From 2-12-FULL-35-15 sp036386835 (GTDB taxonomy: Bacteria; Bacteroidota; Bacteroidia; 2-12-FULL-35-15): a DNA stretch of 64,000 nucleotides. The notes beneath the pieces are model-generated. The model worked only from the letters and a program-made list of their open reading frames with translations. It ran no database searches and was not told the DNA's origin. The stretch's first letter is position 1. Each line of letters opens with the position of its first letter. The DNA lies in NCBI GenBank assembly GCA_036386835.1, contig DASVUX010000061.1:48258-112257 (forward strand). Direction: 5' to 3'. The translations under genes and the position numbers were made by a program. Of the stretch, positions 17,168 to 26,282 are shown piece by piece.

Positions 17168-19654
17168 TTAGAAGTTGAATTGTAATGTTCCTTTAATTGA
17201 AAAAGGGATCGCTCTCGGATTGTCAAGATACGATAAACGCCACACTCCGTCTATCCTGAAAACCTTAAATATATTTTCAATGCCTGCCGAGGCTTCAAGA
17301 TACGGGCCACGGGAAAGATCATACAAATGATCGGGGAAAATCAAAAGCTCCCGGTTCTTTGCATTCACTCTTCCGATCAGGGCTTTTCCGCCCACTACTT
17401 CCCGCCACTTTAATTTACGCATCAACGGGATCCTGTTAAGGAAGAACCCGTCAAAATGATGTGATAATGTAGCCGATGCATATTCATCGCTTACAAATTC
17501 GTAATAATTCATTGTGTTGTAAGCGTAGATGTCATAGATATATGTTTCATTACCCCCGTGCAGCTGCAGCAAAGGGTAAGGTAGCTGGCCAAATACTTTT
17601 CCATACTCCAGGACGTAATCAAAATACCCGATCGGGTTGATCCTGATCCGGTCATCCATATTGATTGTCATTTTGTGATAATCATAATTGCTCCTGAAGA
17701 GGTTTCTCAATCCGAGTGTGTATTGAACCTGGAAAATAGGAGAGTGAGTCCCAAGGCTTACACGGTCAAAAGCGCCTGCTACAAACTTTTCGTTATAAGC
17801 GAGGCGTGTGAGCAAGCGGATCTCAGAGGTGTTAATCTGGTCAAGGAAGGCTGTAGTTGTTGATGTTTTCTGATATTCATAACGGAAATTCTCCAGCGGA
17901 AACATTTGCCTGTTCACAAAGCTAAGCCTTGTGCTAAAGCCGCTGAACCAGTCCCTTTCGATATAGGTCTGAACTTCTTTGACATTCGTCAGGTTCCTCA
18001 GGGGAGCGACCCTGAAGGCAGAAGCAAGAATGTTATCGGTGGTAAAGCCATTCTGGCTCTGGCCCAGGATCTCATTGTCGTTCCTGTACGTCATCCCCAC
18101 CATTATACGCGGCTTCTTGTCTATGAACGCCCGGATCCCCAGGCTGTACTTGTAACGCTCATCACGCGTTCCGTAAGCTACGTATCCGCTCAACTCATAC
18201 CACCTGCTGAATTGGTTGCTGGTACGTCCCCCGAAGCGGAATCGTGTCCCTTCAATATTGTTATAGCTGACAAGATTATAGTAAGGCCCGATCTCAAAAT
18301 TGCCGTGTACTTTATATCCTGTAACAAAGATCTGAAGCACATCCACCCATGTTTTATAAATGGGAAGTGTTTGCAGGGTATCTACCATGTGATAGATCTG
18401 CTTTTCATTTTTTGAAAGTGAATCCAGTCGGTGTTCTTTCCAGTATTCCTCACTTTTAAGGAAGGCATCCTCGGCTACTTTTAAGTTTTCCGTAAAGGAG
18501 TAAAATTTATTTTCACGTGGCTTGTTGATCACAAAATTCCCGTAGGAGGCGGTTTTCCTCCCATACACACCCATCATGTTCTTGGTCTGTTCGATCGGGA
18601 ATGGGTTGAAGTCGATTACCAGTCGTTCCTTCTTCATCATCCAGGCGCTGTCAACCAGGGTATATGTTTGAACAACGGCCGTTGAATTAATGAAATTGAT
18701 ATTCGCATCATCAGCAATGCTCATCTCGATCTGCTTGATCGCGAAAGCAGTATCTGCTGCCCAGAGGTTTCCTGTGAACGTAAGCTCCTGTTTACGCTTC
18801 GGCTTGAACTGCAGCTGATAGCATTTATGCCCATCGATCACCATGCTGTCGATCAGGTAGAACTTGTAGAACAGAAGTGCATTATCAGAGATCGGGCTGA
18901 TGAAATTCTTTCCGAACACCAGGATGGTATTCTCGTAAATATTTACATTCTGGTACATGTCACCCATGAACTGGGAAACACTTTCATTCTGGACACCTGC
19001 GACTTTGCTGGCTTTAATGTTCTCATTGCGGGTCTTTGGATTTCTGCGGTAGTAAAAATCAGACAATGATTCGGTCATGAAAAGTGGAAGGTAAGGCTTC
19101 TCTTTCGCGTTGGAGCTGTCGATATTATCAAATATAAAAGAGAATGGCTTTAAAAGTTTCCTGTTCTTGAAGTCTTCACTGATGTTGTTAAGATCAAACT
19201 CCACTTTGTTGTAAACTTCATATTCATAGGCATCCAGCTTCTCGCGGTCATTCTTGTCTTTATTTGCGATGATCTTCCGGAGAATACGGTGTGCCGGGTT
19301 CTCACCGGCTTTTACTTCAACAACCATCAGCTCAACACCTTGGCTGAGGCCAATGTTGACTTCCTGTGTTACGTTTGGCTTAATTACCCGGGTTACTTTG
19401 TTATAACCCACATAGGAAATTATGATCGAATCAACAGGCTGGGCAGTTGACATGGTATAATTTCCTTCAATGTCGGTGGAAGCGCCAACAGTGGTTCCTT
19501 TAAAAAGAATATTAACGAAGGGCAGGGGTTCACGGGTTACAGCATCAACGATCTTCCCGCTCACCTTCGTCTGGGCTTTTGCCGTAAAAGCAGTAAAGAC
19601 AAACAAAGTGAAAACCAGGAAACGTTTACTCTTATTTCTGATCAGCGTAAGCAA
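17168..19654 (-). CDS. DUF5686/carboxypeptidase-like regulatory domain outer-membrane protein
   Basis: An 828-residue protein with a signal peptide ending about residue 27 (FTAKAQ), then a carboxypeptidase-regulatory-like beta domain (TKVSGKIVDAVTREPLPFVN..., about 28-115) as found at the front of SusC-type receptors, and a long C-terminal region of alternating strands ending ...GTLQFNF with a terminal Phe, typical of an outer-membrane beta barrel. This is the DUF5686 family of Bacteroidota; function unknown. The start must be the TTG at 19654: the stop of the upstream gene is in the same frame two codons before it, and no ATG precedes the signal peptide. It sits between the AhpD-like gene and lptB, with gaps of 3 bases each side. 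An envelope role is inferred. Confidence 0.85.
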   Translation of the reverse strand: MLTLIRNKSKRFLVFTLFVFTAFTAKAQTKVSGKIVDAVTREPLPFVNILFKGTTVGASTDIEGNYTMSTAQPVDSIIISYVGYNKVTRVIKPNVTQEVNIGLSQGVELMVVEVKAGENPAHRILRKIIANKDKNDREKLDAYEYEVYNKVEFDLNNISEDFKNRKLLKPFSFIFDNIDSSNAKEKPYLPLFMTESLSDFYYRRNPKTRNENIKASKVAGVQNESVSQFMGDMYQNVNIYENTILVFGKNFISPISDNALLFYKFYLIDSMVIDGHKCYQLQFKPKRKQELTFTGNLWAADTAFAIKQIEMSIADDANINFINSTAVVQTYTLVDSAWMMKKERLVIDFNPFPIEQTKNMMGVYGRKTASYGNFVINKPRENKFYSFTENLKVAEDAFLKSEEYWKEHRLDSLSKNEKQIYHMVDTLQTLPIYKTWVDVLQIFVTGYKVHGNFEIGPYYNLVSYNNIEGTRFRFGGRTSNQFSRWYELSGYVAYGTRDERYKYSLGIRAFIDKKPRIMVGMTYRNDNEILGQSQNGFTTDNILASAFRVAPLRNLTNVKEVQTYIERDWFSGFSTRLSFVNRQMFPLENFRYEYQKTSTTTAFLDQINTSEIRLLTRLAYNEKFVAGAFDRVSLGTHSPIFQVQYTLGLRNLFRSNYDYHKMTINMDDRIRINPIGYFDYVLEYGKVFGQLPYPLLQLHGGNETYIYDIYAYNTMNYYEFVSDEYASATLSHHFDGFFLNRIPLMRKLKWREVVGGKALIGRVNAKNRELLIFPDHLYDLSRGPYLEASAGIENIFKVFRIDGVWRLSYLDNPRAIPFSIKGTLQFNF

Positions 19655-19657
19655 TTT

Positions 19658-19999
19658 TTAAATAGTTTGTAATTCTTCCCAAAATTCGACAGCCCTACGG
19701 GTATGAGGAATAACAATTGTGCCACCCACAATATTCGCTACAGCAAATACTTCAAAAATTTCCGGGGTACTCACGCCATTGTCCTTGCATTTCTCCAGGT
19801 GGTATTTTATACAGTCGTCACAGCGCAGAACCATCGAGGCGACCAGCCCGAGTAATTCCTTGGTTTTAACCGGAAGGGCGCCCTCGGCATAAGTATTCGT
19901 ATCCAGGTTGAAAAGGCGTTTCAGGACAACATTGTCGGCCGACAATATTTTCTCGTTCATTTTCGCCCGGTATTCATTGAATTCTTTGACTTGGGACAT
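19658..19999 (-). CDS. Carboxymuconolactone decarboxylase/AhpD-like protein
   Basis: A 113-residue protein of the CMD/AhpD family. The diagnostic stretch is LGLVASMVLRCDDCIKYHLEKC, with the C-x-x-C pair and a following histidine as in AhpD-type proteins, which reduce peroxiredoxins or act as thiol antioxidants; the related decarboxylases lack the cysteines. The C-terminal part VFAVANIVGGTIVIPHTRRA fits the helical family fold. An antioxidant role is therefore likelier than aromatic catabolism. The stop codon TAA is followed, in the same frame and after one AAA codon, by the TTG start of the DUF5686 gene, so the two are tightly coupled. Confidence 0.88.
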   Translation of the reverse strand: MSQVKEFNEYRAKMNEKILSADNVVLKRLFNLDTNTYAEGALPVKTKELLGLVASMVLRCDDCIKYHLEKCKDNGVSTPEIFEVFAVANIVGGTIVIPHTRRAVEFWEELQTI

Positions 20000-20094
20000 A
20001 GAGCGGGTAATTTGTAATAGTTAAATGTTATTTGTGAAGTATCGGTTAAGATCAGAACCTACGTTTTATTAACGACCTGCGTTTAACTCTTTCT

Positions 20095-20943
20095 TTAACT
20101 TTTAACCTGTTTCTTCACAACAAAGTAAGAAACAAATATACTCGCTTCGTACAAGATATACAAGGGGAAAGCGACCAACAGCTGGGAGGTTACATCGGGA
20201 GACGGAGTGATCACCGCAGCGATCACGAGTATTGCTACAATGGCATGTTTGCGGTACTTGCGCATGAATTCGGGGGACATTAATCCGAACCGGGTAAGGA
20301 AATAAACAAGGATCGGCAGCTCGAAGATGAGGCCTGTTGCCATGGAAAGAGTAGTAACGGTTGAAATATAAGAGTCCAGCGTAAAGTTATTTTCTACCAT
20401 GGTGCTTACCTGGTAATTTCCAAGAAAATTTACCATAAGCGGTACAACTATATAATAACTGAAAAGCACCCCGGAAATAAACAGGAAGCTTGCGGAAATG
20501 ATGAATCCGGCAGATGATTTTTTTTCCCGCTCCTTAAGTGCCGGCTTGATGAACCTCCAGATTTCCCACAGAACATAAGGTGAGCCGAGTACCAGCCCAC
20601 CGATGATCGCGGTCCACATCAGGGAAGTGAACTGGTCTGACAGTCCCAGGCTTTGAAGTTTAAAGGTATGGCCAAAACAAAGCTGTGTCCCGTCATCCAT
20701 AACGCCTTTCATCTGGAGCCAATGCCCGAGATGGCAAAAGGCTTTATAGGTGAGAAAGTCACTTTTCATAGGCCCTAAGATCACTGTGTCAAAAAGGAAT
20801 TCGGGGTAACAAAAGAGGACAATGGCGAAAATCACCACAACTATAGCCGAACGGAACAGGTGCCCCCGCAAGGCATCGATATGCCCCCAGAACGACAATG
20901 CGTTAGGATCCGTTGAGCGTTTATAAAGTCCGAAAAGTGCCAT
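20095..20943 (-). CDS. tatC: Sec-independent protein translocase TatC
   Basis: A polytopic protein of 282 residues from the ATG at 20943. It recognises twin-arginine signal peptides and, with TatA, moves folded proteins across the inner membrane. The early SFWGHIDALRGHLFRSAI corresponds to the FxxHLxELRxR region of TatC that binds signal peptides. Six membrane segments are visible, with FIKPALKEREKK and ELPILVYFLTRFGLMSPEF, and then ITPSPDVTSQLLVAFPLYILYE near the end, all TatC marks. An in-frame TTG at 20955 is rejected as a start because it is part of a TAACTTTG -7 box. No TatA gene is adjacent. The gene upstream is divergent. Confidence 0.92.
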   Translation of the reverse strand: MALFGLYKRSTDPNALSFWGHIDALRGHLFRSAIVVVIFAIVLFCYPEFLFDTVILGPMKSDFLTYKAFCHLGHWLQMKGVMDDGTQLCFGHTFKLQSLGLSDQFTSLMWTAIIGGLVLGSPYVLWEIWRFIKPALKEREKKSSAGFIISASFLFISGVLFSYYIVVPLMVNFLGNYQVSTMVENNFTLDSYISTVTTLSMATGLIFELPILVYFLTRFGLMSPEFMRKYRKHAIVAILVIAAVITPSPDVTSQLLVAFPLYILYEASIFVSYFVVKKQVKS

Positions 20944-20952
20944 TTGAAGGGG

Positions 20953-20960
20953 CAAAGTTA
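20953..20960 (-). promoter_or_regulatory. -7 element of tatC
   Basis: TAACTTTG on the minus strand matches TAnnTTTG. It ends nine bases before the ATG, so the mRNA would have a leader of only a few bases. No clear TTTG lies 17-23 bases upstream. Confidence 0.45.
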
Positions 20961-21064
20961 GTAGAAAATGTGGTTTGATACTATAGATTCTATGATAGTG
21001 AACTTATCCCGGTAAACATCATCTTCTGTTTTAACGGATTCAGTAGTGGACGTATAATCCTTAC

Positions 21065-21104
21065 CCTTCACACTTTCCCGACTTCGCTCGAAATGACTGC
21101 GCAC
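21065..21104 (+). repeat. Dispersed intergenic repeat, copy 1
   Basis: A 40-base unit with CACACTTTCCCGACTTCGCT, then CGAAATGACTGCGCAC. Copy 2 at 21136 shares about 85 percent of the bases. The ...CTTCGCTCGAAATGAC... core resembles repeats common between genes in many bacterial genomes (inference). Confidence 0.75.
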
Positions 21105-21135
21105 AGGTCCGGGAATTTGACAGATTGCTTCAGAG

Positions 21136-21174
21136 CCCTCACACTTTCCCGGCTTCCTCGAAATGACTACACAC
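21136..21174 (+). repeat. Dispersed intergenic repeat, copy 2
   Basis: A 39-base unit with CACACTTTCCCGGCTTCCTC, then GAAATGACTACACAC, in the same orientation as copy 1 and about 71 bases downstream of it. A one-base deletion and a few substitutions separate the copies. Confidence 0.75.
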
Positions 21175-21217
21175 TAAGCCTGATTCCAATTAACCAGTCG
21201 CCTGACCAAAAAATTCC

Positions 21218-21225
21218 TACATTTG
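21218..21225 (+). promoter_or_regulatory. Possible -7 element of the GT87-like gene
   Basis: TACATTTG fits TAnnTTTG and lies 67 bases before the start codon. A convincing -33 TTTG is missing. Confidence 0.4.
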
Positions 21226-21292
21226 AATTCACGATATAGCTATACTATCAGGGAATATAGCGGACGTAACATGTTACCAAAGATTTACCGGC

Positions 21293-22690
21293 ATGAAAGA
21301 AAGTATTTCAAAAGCTCTACCTCTTTTTATTATCGCCTGCCTGCTGTTTATGCTCGCTTCCCTTTATTTTGGCTGGCTGGATGTTTTCTTTTTTGGTGCC
21401 GAGCATGCAAAGGTGCAAGGCATTGATTATTTCGCGGTTCCCAAATCTTACCTGAACCTTCTTGATGGCAGGAGCATTTTTGATACCTGGGGTGGTGAAA
21501 TGTATGGTCCTTACGCCACTTGGTACCTGGCGCACCCTGCCTTCAGTGTTTTCGTTGCTTCCTGGTTTTCCTTTTTTGAACCTTGGACAGGTTACTGCTT
21601 ATTCACGATTTTCACAATCCTACTAATGGCGGGCTGTGCGTATGTAATTTCGGGTTTAACAAAAGATATCCTGCATCAGCGGCTGGCATATCTTGTTCTT
21701 CTTTGTACGTTCCCGACTTACTGGCTGCTGTATGTAGGCAACATGCATGCACCGCTTGTTCTGGCGCTCACCTTAGTGCTTGCCTCTTTATTTGAATTTG
21801 CATATTCACCAGATACCAGGCGTGCCCGGCAGCTTTTATTTACCGGTCTTCTCATCTCTTTTTTCAGTAAGCCAATCGTCCTGCTGATGCTCCCTTTGTT
21901 TTTACTGCTGAAGGAAACACGTTTTACTACAATCAAGGCTTTACTTATTTACGGCTTTGTGTCACTCCTTTTTATCATTGTTCCTTTCCTGAACCCGCAG
22001 ACAATTGGCTGGAACCGGATTATGGAGCTTTTGCTTGATCCGGCTTTTGTAAAAGAGAATATGAATATTTATAAGAATCAGTTTGTCCTGAATGAATACA
22101 TGAAAGATAACAGTATTCACTGGCTGAACCTTATTGCACAATCTGATCACAAATTAATGCACATAGATGTATTTTCCCTTCCTGTGTTTATGGATACATT
22201 ACTCGGAAAGGCGCTCCCGGCAGCACTTTTTAAGCTCCCGGTTTACATTGGCGTACTGTTGTCCCTTGGTGTTGCCTGCATAGAAAATAAAAAGATCAGG
22301 ATGGAAAGTGCGTTATTATTGGTAATGGCATTATCACTTACTTTCTTTTTGAGCTACAATACGGTATGGGAGTACCAGTTTACTTCTTTCCTTCCCGTAT
22401 TGGCAATGCTACCGCTCTTAAAAGCAAAGAATGTTTTTTACGCAAATTATATTAAGATGATGTTTTGGGCAGGGATATTAGTCTGTCTGCCGTCTCTCTA
22501 CTTTATCTTTCATAACGGTGAATACCAAAGCGTCACAGCGCTTACAATGATCCGTTTTACCCGTATCGTTCCGATTCTCTTCCTGTTCGTTATCATGGCG
22601 ATACAATTAATAGTAGTCGTGAAGAAGCATGCAAGCCTTAAAGCTGGCCGGAACATTTCGCTTTCCCCGGAGAGATTTTTCTTTGAGTAA
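21293..22690 (+). CDS. Polytopic membrane protein, GT87/DUF2029-like glycosyltransferase
   Basis: A 465-residue protein with about ten membrane helices and little soluble sequence. The first periplasmic loop has GIDYFAVPKSYLNLLDGRSI followed by FDTWGGEMYGPYATWYLAHP, reminiscent of the D-x-x-x-Y and P-x-x-x...P loop of GT87 (DUF2029) polyprenyl-phosphate mannosyltransferase-type enzymes, in which an acidic residue of the first loop is catalytic. Later helices contain the pattern SFFSKPIVLLMLPLFLLLK, common in the same group (helix with K-P). The family is inferred from topology and these loops; sugar donor and acceptor are unknown. It stands alone, divergent from tatC, and shares a bidirectional terminator with secA. 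Confidence 0.65.
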   Translation: MKESISKALPLFIIACLLFMLASLYFGWLDVFFFGAEHAKVQGIDYFAVPKSYLNLLDGRSIFDTWGGEMYGPYATWYLAHPAFSVFVASWFSFFEPWTGYCLFTIFTILLMAGCAYVISGLTKDILHQRLAYLVLLCTFPTYWLLYVGNMHAPLVLALTLVLASLFEFAYSPDTRRARQLLFTGLLISFFSKPIVLLMLPLFLLLKETRFTTIKALLIYGFVSLLFIIVPFLNPQTIGWNRIMELLLDPAFVKENMNIYKNQFVLNEYMKDNSIHWLNLIAQSDHKLMHIDVFSLPVFMDTLLGKALPAALFKLPVYIGVLLSLGVACIENKKIRMESALLLVMALSLTFFLSYNTVWEYQFTSFLPVLAMLPLLKAKNVFYANYIKMMFWAGILVCLPSLYFIFHNGEYQSVTALTMIRFTRIVPILFLFVIMAIQLIVVVKKHASLKAGRNISLSPERFFFE

Positions 22691-22711
22691 ACATGTAATA
22701 TATAATAAAAC

Positions 22712-22729
22712 GCCCCGAATTTTCGGGGC
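22712..22729. terminator. Bidirectional terminator between the GT87-like gene and secA
   Basis: GCCCCGA (22712-22718) and TCGGGGC (22723-22729) form a perfect stem with an ATTT loop, flanked by AAAA before and ATTTTATTT after, so it can serve both converging genes. Confidence 0.88.
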
Positions 22730-22786
22730 ATTTTATTTATATATAGACTTCAAAAAACTTTTTAAACCACAAACTTCTAAACTGAT

Positions 22787-25700
22787 TTATTGTCCGTGAC
22801 AGTTCTTGTATTTTTTTCCGCTTCCGCAAGGACATGCATCGTTTCTTCCGATCTTCTGCTCTGTGCGCACAACCGGCTGGATCTTCTGCTGGACAGGTGC
22901 TTCTGCCTGCTGGTGTTGATTCCCGCTGTTAGAGCTGTTATTCGATGAAGATACTTCGGTCCTGCTGGTTTGCGTTGGTTCCTGGCGTGGCGGAGCCTGG
23001 ACTCTTGCCTGCTGCATGGTGTTTACATTTTCATTCGGCAGGTTCGCACGCATTAAGAAAGAGATCATCTCTTTGTTAACACTGTCGATCATCTGCTTGA
23101 ACAGCTGGAACGATTCGAACTTATAAACGATCAATGGATCTTTCTGCTCGTAAACAGCACTTTGAACGGAAGTCTTCAATTCATCCATTTCGCGGAGATG
23201 TTCTTTCCATACATCATCGATCATCGCAAGAGCAGTTCCTTTTTCAGCGCCAAGGATCAGTTCGCGACCCTGTGTTTCGTATGCGCGCTTCAGGTTAATG
23301 ACCACCTGCAGCGTTTTGATGCCATCAGTAATAGGAGTGACAATATTCTCAAATTTCTGGGCCTGGTTCTCATACACTTCCTTGATGATCGGGAATGCTT
23401 TCTGCGCTATGAATTCGTTCTTCTGTGCATAATTCGATTCCGCCTTCGCATATAATTTCTCTGTGATCTCCTGGGAGTTCATTTTAAGGAATTCCTGCTC
23501 CGTCACCGGTGAATCTGTCGCCAGGACACGCAACACTTCAAGATTGAAATTTTCGAAATCCTTCATCTCATGGTATTCTGTTACAATTGAATCACAGGTA
23601 TCATAAATGGAGTTGGCAATATCAACAGCAAGCCGTTCACCGAAAAGCGCATGGTGACGCTTCTTATAGATTACTTCACGCTGTGAGTTCATCACATCAT
23701 CATATTCGATCAGGCGTTTACGTGTGCCGAAGTGATTTTCTTCCACTTTTTTCTGCGCACGCTCAATGGATTTGGTGATCATCGAATGCTGGATCACTTC
23801 GCCTTCTTCAATTCCCATCCTGTCCATCATCTTGGCAATACGCTCCGAGCCGAACAAACGCATCAGGTCATCTTCAAGGGATGCAAAGAACTGGGATGAT
23901 CCCGGATCTCCCTGGCGACCGGCACGACCGCGAAGCTGCCTGTCAACACGCCTGCTTTCATGACGTTCGGTACCAATGATCGCTAAACCACCTGCATCTT
24001 TTACACCGGGCCCTAGTTTGATATCCGTTCCACGGCCTGCCATGTTGGTTGCAATGGTAACAGTTCCTGCCATACCCGCTTCCTGAACGATCTCTGCTTC
24101 ACGCTGGTGTAATTTTGCATTCAGTACATTGTGCTTGATGCCGCGCAATTTTAACATGCGGCTTAATAATTCGGAGATCTCAACGGAAGTTGTACCCACG
24201 AGAACAGGCCTTCCGGCTGCAACGCATTTCACAACTTCTTCAATGACCGCATTATATTTTTCCCGTTTGGTCTTGTAAACAAGGTCTTCATGGTCTTTCC
24301 TGGAGATAGCCCTGTTGGTTGGAATTACAACCACATCAAGTTTGTAGATATCCCAGAACTCGCCTGCTTCTGTTTCCGCGGTACCTGTCATACCCGCGAG
24401 CTTTTTATACATACGGAAATAATTCTGTAATGTAACAGTAGCATAAGTTTGCGTTGCAGCTTCCACTTTCACGTTTTCTTTAGCCTCTATCGCCTGGTGT
24501 AATCCATCGGAATACCTTCTGCCTTCCATGATCCGCCCGGTCTGCTCATCTACGATCTTCACTTTTCCGTCCATGATCACATACTCAACGTCTTTTTCAA
24601 AAAGCGTGTATGCTTTTAATAACTGGTTGATTGTATGAACGCGTTCCGATTTGATCGAGTAATCACGGATCAGCTCTTCTTTCTTTTTAGATTTTTCTTC
24701 AGCGCTTAATGTTTCTTTTTCAAGTTTCGCTATCGCAGTGCCGATATCAGGCAATACGAAAAACTTGGCATCTTCGGATGAAGTGGAGATCAGCTCTAGA
24801 CCTTTCTCTGTAAGCTCAATTGAATTATGCTTTTCATCGATGACAAAGAAAAGCTGTGCATCCACCTTATGCATTTCACGCGACTGATCCTGTATGTAAT
24901 GGTTTTCGGTTTTCTGCAGCAATGCACGAATTCCGGGTTCACTCAGGAATTTAATAAGTGATTTTGCCTTTGGCAATCCACGATAAGCACGTAACAGGGC
25001 CATCCCGCCTTCGCCTTCTTTTTCACCTGTATTTCCTTCAGCTATTAATCTTCTTGCTTCAGTAAGGGCTGTGTTGACAAATGCTTTCTGTGCAGTAACT
25101 ATCCGTTCGATTCTCGGTTTCAGCTGTGCGAATTCCTGGTCATCTCCTTTAGGAGTTGGCCCTGAAATGATCAGCGGTGTACGTGCATCATCGATCAACA
25201 CACTGTCAACCTCATCTACGATCGCATAGTTATGCTTGCGTTGAACAAGATCTTCCGGGGCGCGTGCCATGTTATCACGCAGGTAATCAAAACCGAATTC
25301 ATTGTTTGTTCCATAAGTGATATCGGCAAGGTATGCCTGCCTGCGGTCTTCCGAGTTAGGATCGTGAAGGTCTATACAGTCAACGGTTAAGCCGTGAAAT
25401 TCAAACAGCGGCCCATTCCACTGCGAGTCACGTTTAGCAAGATAGTTGTTAACGGTAACTACGTGAACACCGCGGCCTGTTAAAGCATTGAGATATACGG
25501 GAAGGGTTCCTACAAGGGTTTTTCCTTCACCGGTTGCCATCTCTGCGATTTTTCCCTGGTGAAGAACAATACCACCAATAAGCTGTACATCATAATGAAC
25601 CATATCCCAGGTCACCGTAATTCCTGCCGCATCCCAGGTGTTATGCCAGGTGGCCTTGTCACCGTTAATTTCCACTGATTTACGTTCTGAGGCAATTCTC

Positions 25701-26122
25701 CTGTCCATTTCTGTGGCAGTAACCTCAATTGCCTTCAGTTCCTTCAGTCGCCTTGCAGTTTCTTTAACAACGGCAAAAGCTTCAGGCAAAATCTCATCAA
25801 GGATCTCCTGGTTCTTTTTTACGATCGTCTTTTCAAGCTCATCGATCTCTGCATATAATTTTTCTTTTTCATCCACTTCGATGCTAAGATCGGTATCGAT
25901 CTTTGTACGGATCGAATCAATTTCGTTCTGCTCGGTGGCGATATGATCAGCGATCCTTTTTTTGAACTCTGCTGTTTTTCCACGGAGCTGGTCATTGCTG
26001 AGAGAAGCTAACTTTGGAAATTCTACAAGGATCTTATCTACTATTGGCTGTATTTCTTTTAAATCCCGGTCCGACTTTGTTCCAAATAATTTGGAAACGC
26101 TTTTTGTGAAAAAATCTAACAT
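22787..26122 (-). CDS. secA: Preprotein translocase ATPase SecA
   Basis: A 1111-residue SecA, the motor that drives unfolded preproteins through SecYEG. The Walker A MATGEGKT is at residues 195-202, preceded by HQGKIAE; VDEVDSVLIDDARTPLIISG (Walker B region), MTGTAETE, TNMAGRGTDIKLG and QLRGRAGRQGDPGSSQF follow. The length, about 200 residues beyond the E. coli protein, reflects insertions usual in Bacteroidota, including a coiled acidic/lysine stretch at about 60-135 and a segment near 330-400. The C-terminal 15 residues CPCGSGKKYKNCHGQ are the SEC-C zinc-binding motif that binds SecB or ribosomes, reached through a Q/S/N-rich linker. A good promoter precedes it. SecG is at 48 kb. Confidence 0.97.
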   Translation of the reverse strand: MLDFFTKSVSKLFGTKSDRDLKEIQPIVDKILVEFPKLASLSNDQLRGKTAEFKKRIADHIATEQNEIDSIRTKIDTDLSIEVDEKEKLYAEIDELEKTIVKKNQEILDEILPEAFAVVKETARRLKELKAIEVTATEMDRRIASERKSVEINGDKATWHNTWDAAGITVTWDMVHYDVQLIGGIVLHQGKIAEMATGEGKTLVGTLPVYLNALTGRGVHVVTVNNYLAKRDSQWNGPLFEFHGLTVDCIDLHDPNSEDRRQAYLADITYGTNNEFGFDYLRDNMARAPEDLVQRKHNYAIVDEVDSVLIDDARTPLIISGPTPKGDDQEFAQLKPRIERIVTAQKAFVNTALTEARRLIAEGNTGEKEGEGGMALLRAYRGLPKAKSLIKFLSEPGIRALLQKTENHYIQDQSREMHKVDAQLFFVIDEKHNSIELTEKGLELISTSSEDAKFFVLPDIGTAIAKLEKETLSAEEKSKKKEELIRDYSIKSERVHTINQLLKAYTLFEKDVEYVIMDGKVKIVDEQTGRIMEGRRYSDGLHQAIEAKENVKVEAATQTYATVTLQNYFRMYKKLAGMTGTAETEAGEFWDIYKLDVVVIPTNRAISRKDHEDLVYKTKREKYNAVIEEVVKCVAAGRPVLVGTTSVEISELLSRMLKLRGIKHNVLNAKLHQREAEIVQEAGMAGTVTIATNMAGRGTDIKLGPGVKDAGGLAIIGTERHESRRVDRQLRGRAGRQGDPGSSQFFASLEDDLMRLFGSERIAKMMDRMGIEEGEVIQHSMITKSIERAQKKVEENHFGTRKRLIEYDDVMNSQREVIYKKRHHALFGERLAVDIANSIYDTCDSIVTEYHEMKDFENFNLEVLRVLATDSPVTEQEFLKMNSQEITEKLYAKAESNYAQKNEFIAQKAFPIIKEVYENQAQKFENIVTPITDGIKTLQVVINLKRAYETQGRELILGAEKGTALAMIDDVWKEHLREMDELKTSVQSAVYEQKDPLIVYKFESFQLFKQMIDSVNKEMISFLMRANLPNENVNTMQQARVQAPPRQEPTQTSRTEVSSSNNSSNSGNQHQQAEAPVQQKIQPVVRTEQKIGRNDACPCGSGKKYKNCHGQ

Positions 26123-26156
26123 TCTTAGTCTCGTGTTTTTATTAATTAAAGGGAAG

Positions 26157-26190
26157 CAAAAATAGTGATTTTTTGGCGGTTTGGCTCAAA
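26157..26190 (-). promoter_or_regulatory. Promoter of secA
   Basis: On the minus strand TTTG (26190-26187), 22 bases, then TATTTTTG (26164-26157), both matching the Bacteroidota consensus. The secA ATG lies 34 bases downstream of the -7 box. Confidence 0.65.
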
Positions 26191-26282
26191 AATATTCAGC
26201 TAATTCGGGGCTGTTAAGTCAATAACTGTTCCCATTGGATGGGAAATGACAAATTAACAGTGAAGCTCTTGTAAGGCTTGTC

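Larger units (their letters stand above)
20944..21292. other. 349-base intergenic region with repeats and two divergent promoters
   Basis: Between the divergent tatC and GT87-like genes no coding frame is convincing. The region holds the tatC -7 box, two direct repeat copies (21065-21104, 21136-21174) and a TACATTTG box at 21218-21225. No RNA gene was recognised. Confidence 0.7.
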
